Shown: positions 1-11,205 of the stretch, piece by piece
How positions within the stretch are numbered: position 1 is the stretch's first letter
Layout: each line of letters opens with the position of its first letter
NCBI GenBank assembly: GCA_039566865.1
Contig: CM076949.1
Coordinates: 1,612,001 to 1,676,000, forward strand
Origin: Aurelia coerulea
Taxonomy: Eukaryota > Cnidaria > Scyphozoa > Semaeostomeae > Ulmaridae
Direction: 5' to 3'
DNA: 64,000 bases
The notes under the pieces: generated by a model
What the model was told of the DNA's origin: nothing
Databases searched by the model: none
The model's input: only the letters and a program-made list of their open reading frames with translations
Program-made: the position numbers and the translations under genes

Positions 1-369
1 CACAACGAAACTGTTTGCCTAAGAGCTCAATAACTTTGAATTGCTTCTCAACAAGGTAGAGGTGGAATAAACATTGAAGCTACATTTCTAAGTTTAATTA
101 CAGTAGTTCTTTTGAAATTTTTGGAAAGACTGAAGAATGGAAAATTTCCTGTCAGTTTGTTTAAAACAAGACGTTAAGTTCATTTTGGCACAACCGAATA
201 CTTTGGTGAGCTGTTGAGTTAATTTGAATAATTTATTTGATTGCTTAATGTAGCTGGGATGTCTTTCATGATGTGATAATTGCTCAGCCCAAAGTCTTGC
301 CAGATTGTCATTTATCTAATGTCTAATGATGGTCAAAAATAACTTGTCACATTGAACATTCTTTTCTAG

Positions 370-3300
370 CCATCTCCTGAAGAAACAGCAAGTAAGATTC
401 CAAAAAATGAAAGAAGGGACAGTGAGTGCAAACCAAAGCCATCTCAGGAACCAGCAAAGAAAATTGATGACAGTGACCGTGAAATGGAAGAAAATTTGAC
501 ATGTGGTATTTGTCAGGTAAGAGAAAATGCGATGTAACAATCTGGTGTTTGATAACTGTAAATTGTCTAGCAGAACAACCCTTTCAAATGATTTCAAAGT
601 ATAACATAGAAGATATACAATATAGGCCTTGGGCACAGCACCATAACAGCGTGCCTTTAATATTGTTTTCCTGCCTAAGAATTCTTGTTTAGAAAAATTT
701 ACAGTCTTTCATATGGCTCAAGAATTCTTATCATCAATCCTACGAAAAGACATTGTTGATAGGCATTTAACTCCCAAAAGATCTTGTACACTCTTGGCAA
801 AAATCCTTTTGTTTTCAAGAAAAATCCATCAAAAATCCGTAAAAGTTCTCTTGTTCTGCAAAAATCTCGTTCACGTTTGTTTGTTTGTCAAATTATTTTA
901 CATCGATTATGGACATCATCTAGCTTACTATATACAAATGTAAAGAGTAAACTAATCTAAATATGGCTCAAGAATTCTTATCATAACGTAAAGAATTCTA
1001 GTCATGTTAATATGCATAAGGTCCTCTGCTGTAAGGTCTAGAGTGGTGTCGCCCATTATGCCCATGTCGTCGCGAAGTTCTGAGTTAGATCCAAACAGAG
1101 CAATTCATGAAAAAACCAAATAGCCAGATTATCTGACCAACTAATGAAGAAAAAGATCATAGAGTATTGACTTTTTACGTAAACTCTTTATACTGATTTT
1201 AGAAGATTTTAAAGAAGGGGGTAAAAACGTCGTCTTCTTCTAGCGTCGCCCATTATGGCCGCAGGAGAAACAATGAACACTACTCTCCGGAAAAAAATTT
1301 TAATAAGAAAAACAGCTTTACTTACTGTTCTTTGTTTATCATTTGGTACTTTAAACCCAAAAATATCAATAAGAATTAACCTAAACTTCGAGTTTTGGCA
1401 ATTGAAATACATGCTTCGAGTTGTTCTAATTCCTGCCTTATCTCTTGTGCATGGATGGATGAGTTTTGGCATAGTTTCTAAAATGAAAATAGACTTAATA
1501 TAATGCTGCATTTTTTTGGGTTTGATGATTTTCCAAGTTAGTAAGTAAGATTTTAACCCAAATTGGTGTTTATTTTAATAAATGTTGCATTTTGATATTT
1601 TGAAGCGATTGGAAACTTCTCTGGTAAACTGATGGGTATAATGGGCGACGAAAATAGCAATTAGCAGCACTCAGACTTCATAACCTCAAACTGAATCAGA
1701 AGTCACTTTGCTTTGGTTTCATTGTAGATTTCCTCTCAAGAGACAGGACTTCTGAAAAATCAAAGCATATCTGAAAAATTTCAAACCGCAAGGTTCCGAG
1801 CGAACGAAAAAGAAGGAAGGAATGTAAATAGAATCATGAAATTTGCAATACTTGAAAGAATCAATTAGAGATATTCACAAACCATCTCGTTGGGTCTCAA
1901 TGCAAATGAACTGAAACTTCAGTGAAGGTCAAATTATGATAAAACAGATGCCAGCGAAGATTTTCCGTGCAATTGCAATTTTATTACTAGTTGTCAGTCC
2001 CTTGAAATTTAATTTCTCTTGCTAGCCGGCCATAATGGGCGACCGGCCATAATGGGTGACGCTACTCTAGATATGAACTCATGTTTGGCCAATCTATCAT
2101 ATTCAACAATTATGTTATTTCTTGCTAAACTTTTTCTAGGCAAGTTAGAGGCTGTTTGGATTTGCAAGATGCCATTGCAAAAAAATTTCGATCCGTTTAC
2201 CTTCCTTTCATCCATTGTTTTACATGCTATTCTTTAGTTTCATCTTTTCTAAATCAGTCTAATGTTTATCATTTTGTGTTTTAGGATATCTTCCACGACT
2301 GCATCAGGTGCGTAATACTTCATAGTGACCTCAATCTTTCAATATTTAGTCTTCTCTTCGTTTCTTCACAATGTCACCTTGCAATTCGAGACAATTTTCT
2401 CATTTAGCAGCTTCAAGTGGTTCAATACCCAGTGATGCTCTGCTATGAAATTTATTTGACAGCCTGTACAAAAATGCAAGGCTAAACTTGGCCTTGTACG
2501 GGCCAAGTTTTAGCCTTGTAGAGGGGATTATGACCTTGTTATGACCTTGTACTAACCTTGGAAGAAAATTACAAGGCTATCAGTAAGATTCCAAGCTGCA
2601 ACCAGTCTAACACAAGGTTTCCACAAGGCTTCTACAAGGCTAATTAGCATTTTTCAAGCCATTTACAAGGTTACAGCAAGGCTATTCCAGGCTAAAACAA
2701 GGTTACAAGGCCATAACTACAAGGCTTGTACATGGCTATTACATGGCCTTGTATTTTCGTACAGGAGTGCCTCCCAAGAAATTGAATTTTACCGTTTTAC
2801 AAATCTTCTTCACAAGCTTCTGATGCACGGCACGGGGTCTCTTGCTTGCAACTTATATTTGGGAAATGAGGTATTTCAACTCAGTTGCCATAATGAATAC
2901 CTAACAACGATGCTCCTTCTTTGTTTTCAGTGCTCAGCCATGCATGCATTCATTTTGTGCTTCATGCTATTCCATATGGATGGTTCAATCCCGAAAATGC
3001 CCATCGGTAAATACCTAAATATACAGTTATGTAGCATGTTTATAAATCAACTAGGCACTTCACTCCTAAAAGATCTCGTACACCCTTGGCAAAAATCCTT
3101 TGGTTTTCAAGAAAAATCCATCAAAATTCCGTAAAAATCCTCTTGTTCTGCATAAATCTCGTACACTTTTGGATTGAGTGAACTGTCCCTTGGACATTGT
3201 CGTGAATGACTTTTTGAACGGCCTTAGTAATCTTATGGTACATCTCCATGCAAGGATGACTAGAGGGTATGCAATTTTTCTATCTGTCTTTGTTTGCTGT

Positions 3301-3621
3301 GATTCAAAAATTCAAACGCTGGCAACGTATGAGCCATTGGAAAAGCTTTCGTCGATCAAACGTAGATTCTTAAAAGATGAATTTCACAGAAAAGGTATGC
3401 TAGTTTCATAAAGTTTCATAATTTGCATATGTCAACCATCTTTGATTGAAAAGTTTCACATGAATAGACACATTTGTCATGGTGGGACTTTTTTCATCAG
3501 TTGAAAATGAATTTGTATCAATTTAAATCTTATTCATTGCAGTGTCGCAAAACAGTTAAACAAGTTGGTAAAAATCACATCGTCAATAACCTGGTTGCAG
3601 CATTTATCAAAAAGCATCCAG
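370..3621 (+). CDS. CHFR: CHFR RING-finger exons (four exons)
   Basis: Exon 370-516 is in phase 0 and ends in LTCGICQ, the first RING cysteine pair. The 23-nt exon 2285-2307 adds DIFHDCI. Exon 2931-3006 reads QPCMHSFCASCYSIW and ends KCPS. Exon 3543-3621 opens with CRKTVKQVGKNHIVNNL. Joined, they give the C-x2-C, C-x-H-x2-C-x2-C and C-x2-C pattern of a C3HC4 RING, the E2-binding part of the ligase. The longest open frame through 2931-3006 is a different frame, so the RING is only visible after splicing. The residues before the RING are lysine- and serine-rich linker. Confidence 0.93.
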
Positions 3622-6600
3622 GTATCGATTTGTGTTGTTTGTTTGTTATCATCAAGAAAAAAATTGAATTAAGCAAATGAGTACCAGGAAGAATATCGGT
3701 TAGGTAAATTGCGACTCTCTAGGATACTCTTAACCACTCCATTTAAAAATGAATTCACATTTGTTGCTCGAATAAGTAAGGGTTAATTATATAAAACAAA
3801 GGATACAGTTCTGTTTAAGACAAGTGATTTGCCTGCCTCAAGAATTGATTTTACACCTTCAACGCAGCCGACCATAATGTTTCGCTTTCTTTGTTTATTT
3901 TGATTTGATTGAGCACATTCAGGGGTGTGAAATCTATTCTTCAGATAGGCAAATCGCTTTGTCTTTTGTTTCTTTTGTTTTATAAGCCTTATTACTAGGG
4001 AAGACGCTTGTCGTTTCATGAAGCAAGCAAAGCACCAACAAATTTCCAATAATTTTTCGTCTTAAATCCTTTTCTAATCTCATTATTCTTCGTGATTTTT
4101 ATTTCACTTCGTCATCCACATCTCTTTGTAGATCGGCAGAGATCGGAAGATGAACTGAAGGAAATGGACAGAAATAATAAAATCAAGGGTGATACGGTAA
4201 GAAATCATTTTCTATGATGTTAAAACCATTTCACATTGATCATTGAACATGTTCCAAGCAAAATCAGGTTTAGTGTACTTCAGATGTTGTCCACTACCGT
4301 AAAATCTCCTTGTTGCGTGTAATGCAATTTAGCCTGAGATCAGGCTCTCAAGTGCAATTTTACAAAGATAAACAAGTAAATAAAGTAAAATATAAGTACT
4401 TTGTTGCGAATTGAACAAAGCACGAACAATAAAAAGCACTACAAATAAGCATTACAATAAAAACCCGCACATAATAGATTCACTTATGAGAAACTGCAGG
4501 CTGACTTTTTTAAATTTACGTTCCAAAAGATAAGAAACTGGTGAGCCTGAATTTGTTCCAGTTTCTTATAAGTTCATATTTTAGAACAAAAACTTGTGAA
4601 ATGTATGATACAGAGCCTTTAGTAAACAAGTAAAATGTAATAGGATATAGCATTTATTATCAACCATGGAGTATTTGCCTTTCTGGGTTGGTCCTGCTAT
4701 TTTTGTCAGAGTTTCTTACAAGAGACTCATCGGCCTGTTTTTCAAATGTATTCCTTTTACGAGAAACTGTAGAGCCCGAGCCAATAAAAACGAGTTTTTC
4801 ATACAGTATGCCGGATTTTTCTGTAGTCCTTGACGTTCTCCTTACTTTGCTTCCTTTAATATCATTCTAACAATCTTTTTGATTTGCTTCTAGGTAAAAG
4901 TTGAATCGAATGGAGACGAGGTTGATCAAAGCGGCTACGAGACTGATGATCCTTCCACAGAATATGAAACTGATGGAAGCGATTCGGACTCGGATTATAT
5001 TCATGATGATATTGATGCTCTGGGTCGTGACTGCCCATTTCCAATCATCTTACCGTAAATATCCATGATCTTGTCTTTACCAACATACAGAGGTGAAAAG
5101 GTTTTCTTTTCTGAGAACCTACCGGGTGTCCCAAAAAAAGTACTCCCGTTTAAAAAGTCATCAAAAATTGATTATCAAACCTTTGATAAAATTTTCTTTT
5201 TGAACTGCTTTGTCAAAGATCCAAAAATATTCAAAGATGATAATATGTTTGGTTTTGATACGGCAAGGTAGAGAATTTACACGTTGAAAAAACCTTAATT
5301 TGAGCTATAGTTTTTAAGCAAAATATTCAATCTTGCCTAAGAGTCAATTTTTTAGATTGTTTGTCATAAATTGAAGTCTCCAATGATATTTTACATTTAT
5401 TTTTGACATATATGTCCAAACTAGAAGTTTTACACGCACAAAGAAATTGATGGAAATTCTGTTTTGTTTTTCATGCCTAGGCCCGTACCCCTCTATAGAG
5501 CACCAAGTGTGTAAGTATTTAATTCTTCCAATCTTTCTTGTTTTTTCTTGTTTCTTTTTGTGGAACTCCTTAAGAATTCTTGATAAAGGAGAACAGATTG
5601 TTGCTAGCCTATGTGCAGCCTGGACACTCCTGGCACATGCTGTAGGAAACGCGGTAGTGGATGTGTGGATATTGATGATGAAAAGTTGGTCTTCATTCCT
5701 CTCAACTTCTGCTTGTTATTCTGCTTGAAATAGTTCTGTGCTGTCCAATCTCATCCGCCATTTTGATTTGTGAACAGGGAGGCTGCCTCCTGCTCAGGGT
5801 AATGGCATGTAGCGCATTATGTGCCAACCAAAGGAAAAGGTATGATATAGTTGCCATTGAGGGGGTCTGAGATTTTCACCAACCATTACACAACCATTTA
5901 AGGTTCCTAAATCATCCATGATAACTCTTTGATTATTCTAAAATAACCCTTGCAAAGCGTTCTGAAACTTTTCTTTTCTCCTTCCGACAGATTTTTACGC
6001 CCAGCTGGATCCCAATGTCTACAATGCACAGGATTTGCAGTGCAAAATGCCTCTTGTCAAGGAATCATAGGTTTGTTAAACAGATGTCATCCACGTTAGC
6101 ATGTACACTCATTTTTTTTATAAGAAACTAAGGTCCGGGGCTGGTAGGCAGTTTCTTAAATTTTTGGGCCATTTTGCTACCACAAGTTTCTTACGTGTTT
6201 CTTATATTTTTATTGCCGGAAGTTTAGAGTTGATTTTGTCTTGTCTAAAGGGCTCCCAAATTACTTAGTAAGTCTCTCAAAACGAGTAAATAACATGATT
6301 CGCACTCAAAATATTGTCCAAACAGTTGCTATAACTGTACAATGTCAAAATATTTTTGAGTGTGACAGGAAAATTAAAACTGAAAATTACAGAAGTTTCT
6401 TAGCTTTTTTTAATTCAGGTAGGGTTGTTTCTTAGCTTTCGAAAATTTGAGCCTACCGTTTCTTATAAGCGGTTTCTTATAAAAAAAAATGAGTGTATTC
6501 CCTCCTTCTACCGGGTGTCCCAAAAAAGTATACAGATTTGGTTGGCGCCAGCGATATGAATTTGACTTTAATCAATTGCTAATTACACTCAAAATGTTCT

Positions 6601-9600
6601 TCGATAGCTAACTTGAACATAGATACATCGTTTGTTGGTATTGGTGCTTTGAGAGCACAAATGTCGATCTTGAAAGCTCAAATTTGCGTCCACCTGCAAA
6701 CCAGAGCTTTGGCCTTTTGGCCTGAACAAATTCTTGAGTATTAGTTTGTCTGAAGAAATCTCACATAACCTTTTCAAAACTGACCTAAGATTCTAATGAT
6801 TTATGTTTATTCACAACAAATAGGTAATAATGTTTTCTGCCTCCCCTAGATAATTCGATCGCCTCATTCAGATGCGCTCCTGGTCAGGACCACATACTCT
6901 GCAGTTGCTGCAATCAGTTTTTTCCAGATCGTCGAGGCGAGGCTGCATCAAGCCGTAATTGGGATATTCAATGTGAGTGCTTTGTTTCTATGGCAACCGT
7001 AATGGCACCTTAGCTGTAGCAGTTTGAATTTTAAATATAAAGGGAATGAGAATGATGGCGACAGTTCTCTTTGTGCTGTATCAGTTATTCGTTATTCGAA
7101 GTATCTAGGCCAAAAGCCAAAAATAGACAACTCATATCGTTGTTTCAAAATTGTCTGGAACGTTTCGAATCAACTATGGCTCATTATGAACCCATCAAAC
7201 TAAGGTCAAACAAGCTCTTTATAATCAACGTGATATCATCAAGATAGGTGCAAAGATAGTTGTTAGCTATGATGCTAAAAAGTCGAGGAAACTGGCATAC
7301 TCGGTCTTTCGAGATCAAAAGAATTTCCGCACATGAGCTTCCTGTAGTCTTTACCGTTTGAGGAGGTTTGAGTAGAATCTCTTGTCATTCCCTCTGATGC
7401 TTCTCACGTCTATTTCGTTACCTTCTACAAACGTTCATATTCCAATGGCTTGTTTGCAGGTTCTTCGTGTAGAAAGCTCTCCTGCCATCTTTACTGGGGA
7501 TGTCGGAAACCAGGATGCTTGGGATGTCTCAATAAATTCGAAGGTAGGCCCAGCTATTTTGTAAAATATCACAGCTAGGCATTCGTAGCCCTTATGAGCC
7601 CTTCTCCTTTTATGCGAAAATTATGGTTGACTGTTTGTCAATTTCCATATTTAGGAATTTCTTTCAATGAAAATCGAATTTCTCAACATTTTGTTCATCC
7701 TTTGGGACTCTTTTTGTATCGAACAGATCACACATATGATATTCATGTTCGTCATCATATTTAAAATTTGGCATTCTTCCTGCTATTGATAGCATGGCCT
7801 ATACCTTTCATTATTAATGTTAGATTTTATGGGATATTCACGATTAAAAATTTTTTTGCAGATTTCAATTTTGGAAATGCATCACTAACAAGAATCATCA
7901 ATAATAATCAGTTTGAATCTATTGTTTTAAAGGTGTGCTATTCATTTCATTTTGAAATTATGTTGGTTGTATGGACGTTTGATATTTCAACTATTGAGGA
8001 TGTGACATCATAATTGTTAACCAGAAGATTGAAAGATTTTTGCATGATACCACATTATAGGCATTCCAAATCATAAACTGAAGTTTTTCTTGAACTTGTT
8101 ATGTGATTCCTCAGAAAATTTTGAAATTACGATGTTTTAAGTTTTCCTCGATTTTTTTCTTGAATTGTTGAAAAAGAATGAAGACGCTCTGATACTGAAA
8201 ATATTGAATATATCAGAGCGTCCTACGGCAGAATTATAGGAAAATATCTAAAATTTCTTAAGAGCCACTCAGTTCAAAGAAATCGGTGATGGCATTATAC
8301 ATCAGCCTTTTTAAAGATTTGGAACCTATGCTCAAAAGAACATGATTCAACTTTATTTAATTCTGATGCGTTTCATATCTCTTTGCAGGATTATCTTGCA
8401 CAGAAAAATATTGATGTGAAAGAATTGCTGCGGATTTGTGTGGAGAAATTGAAAGCCAGCGAATACACAGTTGTACAGTGTGAGTTTGCATCTTTAATTG
8501 CATTGTTATTCCCATAAAAATATTCAAAGACAAGATTTCCGAAGAAGCTTTCTCGATTCAAAAGATATCTTTAGAAACATCAATGAGAAATTTTCTTCCG
8601 AGTTAGTGATACCATTTCCCTCCAGGTTAGAAGGTTAGCTTTGCAAAAGTATCAGATCATATACATATTGCTTTTATCATAAAATAAAGATTTGATTTTT
8701 AACTCTCGAGAGGAACGTAATGTGTTTCAGTGATGAGCTTGTTTATAATTTTGATTGAGGGTTTCATGCCTCTTTTCGCACATTTCGAGCTTGAAGATTT
8801 TATTTCAGCTAAATTTTACTTATGTTTTGATTTCTCAGAAAATAGAACAAAAATCAATATAATATTTCAGCCCATTCGCTATCAACCAAAACTTTGATTC
8901 AGTTAAACACCTTCGCATAATGAATTGTGAAAAGGTTGAAGCTCTTTTGGTCCACACGGTAGTTTGTTTTGGTTATGGTAAACGAAATTTCAGACATATT
9001 TTGCCTAATTTTAGTTGATCAAGGCACAACATTGCAGATAGCAAGTGGGTCTCTTTCCAAGTTCTTTATCCTTGAAAATCTTCCCAATTAACGAAAGAGT
9101 TTTATTTCCTTTTTAGGCCAACCAGGCCTATCATCAACAGATATACTTTGCTTCAGTTGTGGTTTGCGATGTTTCAAAGAACTCGTGTATCAATATCGAA
9201 AAGATATACCAAACGAGGATCTACCGACTGACGTAGCAAATCGAAGTGATTGTTATTGGGGGAAAAATTGTCGGACGCAGCATCATAATCCTATGCACGC
9301 AAGGTTAGCCATTGTTTTTTGTTTGAATGCTTAGCGGTTGTGATGTTTCTGTTTCTACTGAAAACTGAGATGGAATGTCGCCATATTTGCTTCTTACTTG
9401 TAAATTCGCTCTTGTTTTGAGAAGAATCCTCTTTTATTTAAAAAAAAACATTGAGGGATGTGGTATGAATACATTGCGTGGTTAGGAACAAACTGAGAAC
9501 TGACTTGGAATGTCGCCATATTTGCTTCTTACTTGTAAATTCGCTCTTATTTTGAGAAGAATCCTCTTTTATTTAAGAAAAACATTGAAGGATGTGGTAT

Positions 9601-10878
9601 GAATGTATTGCGTGGTTAGGAACAAACTGAGAACTGATTTGGAATGTCGCCATCTTTGCTTCTTACTTGTAAATTCGCTCTTGTTTTGAGAGATGTGGTC
9701 GGAGTGTATTGCGTGCTTGGGGACAAACTGAGAACTGATGTGGACTGTCTCCGTCTTTGCTATTCACATGTTAAGTCTCACCCCTTGGGGAGAAGATCTA
9801 TTCAACAAAATCCGCCAGGCAGAACTTTAGATTTGCCCATCTTTTTTTGTTATAAGCATATAACTTCTCTTAAAAACCACCTTTCGCGTGCACAAGGCGG
9901 GAGTTTGCCCTACTAGCTTTAGGGAAACTTTTTCGGCTTTTTATTTGTTTTGAATTACTGGTTGAGAGAACTTCCTTTGTTTGCAGTCGCTAATCGCTTT
10001 GAATTGAGGTGTCAATCAAACGCAACTGTTGCTATTGTATTACAAAATCTGCCCTTGTTCACAGCAATAATATTGAAAACTGTCTTGTTTACCCGGCTTT
10101 AATCGGTTATTCTTTCCCTTGGATATGGGAGATTCGCTCCCTCCCCTTCCAGAATCCTGCAAAAGCGAGTGAAAACGACATCCACAATTTCCTTTGTTTT
10201 CCTTCCTAATATAACAATGATACTCAAATGTATTGCCAGTTATTTTGATCTCTTGGGAAATGAAATCCCCCCGAGAAAGTTATTCATACTGTTTTCATTC
10301 ACTCAAGAGGATAGCAAGTGCTACAACAAGGGCAGATTTTGTAATACAGTAACATCAGTTGTAATATCAGTTGCTTTTGATTGACACCTCTATTCAAAGC
10401 AATTAGCTACTGCAGACAAAGGAAATTCTCTCGACCAGTAATTCAAAACAAACAAAGCCGCAAAAGTTGCCCCGAAACCAGTAGGGCAAACTCTCGCCTT
10501 GTGCACGCGAAAGGTGGTTTTTAAGAGAATTTATGTGCTTATAACGAAAAAAGAAGGGTAAATCTAAAGATCTGCCTGGCATATTTTGTTTATTTGATTC
10601 AAGAGCTGTGTGGTAATCGTTTCATTTAAGCCCTAAATGCGCGAGAATTGCAATCCCTTCTGCTCTGCTTGCAAAATCCGCCTGGGAGATTTTTAGATTT
10701 ACCCTTCTTCTTTGGTGCTTAATTACTGATTTCTTATTCTCTTGTTTTGCTTCCATCTTGGCGAACTGGAATTGTTTCTGGATCGTTAAATCGCTTGCAC
10801 GTAGTTATAAAGACTAACAGGCTTGTTTTTTATTTCAGTCGCTACAATCATGTTTGTGAACAGACCAGATATGTATGA
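370..10878 (+). CDS. CHFR: CHFR-type E3 ubiquitin ligase (3' part, 14 exons)
   Basis: Exons: 370-516, 2285-2307, 2931-3006, 3543-3621, 4132-4196, 4894-5054, 5481-5510, 5991-6070, 6850-6972, 7460-7543, 7862-7932, 8389-8479, 9117-9303, 10839-10878. Every junction has AG/GT and matching phase, giving 1257 nt, or 418 residues plus TGA at 10876. Domain order is acidic linker, C3HC4 RING, acidic region, cysteine-rich domain, PBZ zinc finger, as in CHFR. The family is a nuclear ubiquitin ligase that delays mitotic entry under microtubule stress and binds poly(ADP-ribose) through the PBZ finger; this is known of the family, not shown here. The N-terminal FHA domain must lie left of base 1. Two exons are very short (23 and 30 nt). 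Introns are filled with MITEs. The match through RING, Cys-rich and PBZ regions makes the identity secure. Confidence 0.93.
1048..2060. mobile_element. Interleaved MITE-like elements with GTCGCCCATTATGG termini
   Basis: The word GTCGCCCATTATG occurs forward at 1048 and 1245 and, with small changes, inverted at 1632-1649, 2025-2043 and 2044-2060. The 1048/1649 ends pair as an 18-bp terminal inverted repeat, as do 1245/2043. This looks like one element inserted next to or into a relative, inside the first visible CHFR intron. No transposase is seen and the class is unknown. Confidence 0.5.
2463..2765. mobile_element. 303-bp inverted-repeat element made of ACAAGGC words
   Basis: Ends CCTGTACAAAAATGCAAGGC and GCCTTGTATTTTCGTACAGG are a near-perfect terminal inverted repeat. 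The interior consists largely of degenerate copies of CAAGGCT and its complement AGCCTTG. It has no coding potential. It lies between CHFR exons 2285-2307 and 2931-3006. Confidence 0.55.
3820..3940. repeat. Interspersed repeat with TTTCACAC ends, copy 1
   Basis: It contains the shared words CGACCATAATGTTT, TTTATTTTGATTTGATTGAG and GGTGTGAAAT. The same block recurs near 18380-18612, 22331-22420 and 57171-57268 in both orientations, so it is a dispersed repeat rather than an exon. Confidence 0.5.
4132..5054 (+). CDS. CHFR: CHFR acidic linker exons
   Basis: Exon 4132-4196 (DRQRSEDELKEMDRNNKI) and exon 4894-5054 encode a charged linker. The second is strongly acidic and serine-rich, with YETDDPSTEYETDGSDSDSD followed by a short hydrophobic end at IILP. 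Human CHFR also has an acidic serine-rich stretch between RING and cysteine-rich region. No fold is expected. The exon between 4894 and 5054 leaves phase 2 and needs the 30-nt exon at 5481-5510 to restore the frame. Confidence 0.85.
5481..8479 (+). CDS. CHFR: CHFR cysteine-rich region exons
   Basis: Six exons (5481-5510, 5991-6070, 6850-6972, 7460-7543, 7862-7932, 8389-8479) encode the cysteine-rich C-terminal region. Landmarks are GSQCLQC, then FRCAPGQDHILCSCCNQFF with PDRR, then CSSCRKLSCHLYWGCRKPGC, then LTRIINNNQFESIVLKDYL across an exon junction. These follow the CHFR order in which a zinc-binding CxxC cluster, an LC-x-CC element, a CHLYWGC element and an NNN-x-[FY]E helix occur. In CHFR this region is needed for substrate contact. 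Spacing and phases are continuous, with no frameshift. Confidence 0.92.
6106..6495. mobile_element. MITE with TA target duplication, TTATAAGAAAC family, copy 1
   Basis: The left end is CACTCATTTTTTTTATAAGA and the right end is its inverse, ending at GAGTG. Both are flanked by TA, the target duplication of the Tc1/mariner superfamily. It is 390 bp with GTTTCTTA words repeated inside and no transposase. It sits in the CHFR intron 6071-6849. Relatives are at 17380-17610, 30790-31075 and 56485-56858, and shorter fragments are at 4480-4860. Confidence 0.65.
6507..6840. repeat. Mariner-end-like repeat (CCGGGTGTCCCAAAAAA)
   Basis: It starts at the mariner-style end GGGTGTCCCAAAAAAGTATA. Its centre, containing CAAACCAGAGCTTTGGCC, is shared with 10940-11000, so both are fragments of one dispersed element. 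A further end of this type is at 5121. It is non-coding and intronic. Confidence 0.4.
7980..8333. repeat. Partial element of the TTTAAAGATTTGGAACCTATG family
   Basis: The right end (AAAGATTTGGAACCTATGCT) matches the ends of complete inverted-repeat elements at 35964-36458 and 57695-58193. No matching left end was found, so this copy appears truncated. It is intronic in CHFR. Confidence 0.45.
9117..10878 (+). CDS. CHFR: CHFR PBZ zinc finger and C terminus (last two exons)
   Basis: Exon 9117-9303 starts with LCFSCGLRCFKELVYQYRK and continues to SDCYWGKNCRTQ; the last exon 10839-10878 supplies SRYNHVCEQTRYV and the stop. Together they form a poly(ADP-ribose)-binding zinc finger with C-x5-C and two downstream histidines (in PMHARS and RYNH). 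The 40-nt last coding exon is separated by a 1.5-kb intron that contains a 135-bp tandem repeat and a 783-bp inverted repeat. Confidence 0.93.
9359..9745. repeat. Tandem repeat, ~135-bp unit, about three copies
   Basis: GGAATGTCGCCATATTTGCT and the following sequence repeat at about 9370, 9506 and 9640. The last copy is shorter and more divergent. The repeat lies directly left of the long inverted repeat in the last CHFR intron. Confidence 0.75.
9806..10588. mobile_element. Long inverted repeat (fold-back) element, 783 bp
   Basis: The left arm 9806-10057 and right arm 10327-10588 are reverse complements with modest divergence, for example TTAAAAACCACCTTTCGCGT against its inverse. A 269-bp spacer separates them. 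A third copy of the outer end (CCGCCTGGGAGATTTTTAGA) lies at about 10678. No transposase is encoded. Transcribed with CHFR, the intron could form a roughly 250-bp hairpin. Confidence 0.75.
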
Positions 10879-10889
10879 AGTGAACCATT

Positions 10890-11205
10890 CCTAGCATAGA
10901 TATGGACGCCAAACAGTTATGTTTTGATAGGGTACTGAAACAATAATCTTGAAAGTTCAAATTTGCCTCCACGTCCAAACCAGAGCTTTGGCCTTGGCAA
11001 GATTTCTGAAGCACATAGAAGTTCAAAAAACTAAGATCAATGCAAACTGTAAAACGGCACAATGGGTGACTTCTATCAAACAGAATTCGATATCATTTTG
11101 AAACGGAAATTGATTAGAGCTAAATTCACACTGGTCATTGATTAAAGCTAAATTCACTTTGCTGGACGAAACCCTATCTGTATACTTTGTTCAGGGACAC
11201 GCTGT
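10890..11205. repeat. Dispersed repeat downstream of CHFR stop
   Basis: It shares AAACCAGAGCTTTGGCC and its neighbourhood with 6590-6780, and ends near a mariner-like GGGACACGCTGTA. It lies directly after the CHFR stop, so the CHFR 3' UTR probably runs into it. No clear polyadenylation site was fixed. Confidence 0.35.

Noticed and set aside
5447..5728. 93-residue frame between CHFR exons
   Set aside because: Only 5481-5510 in another frame is needed to keep CHFR in phase; the remainder reads through an intron.
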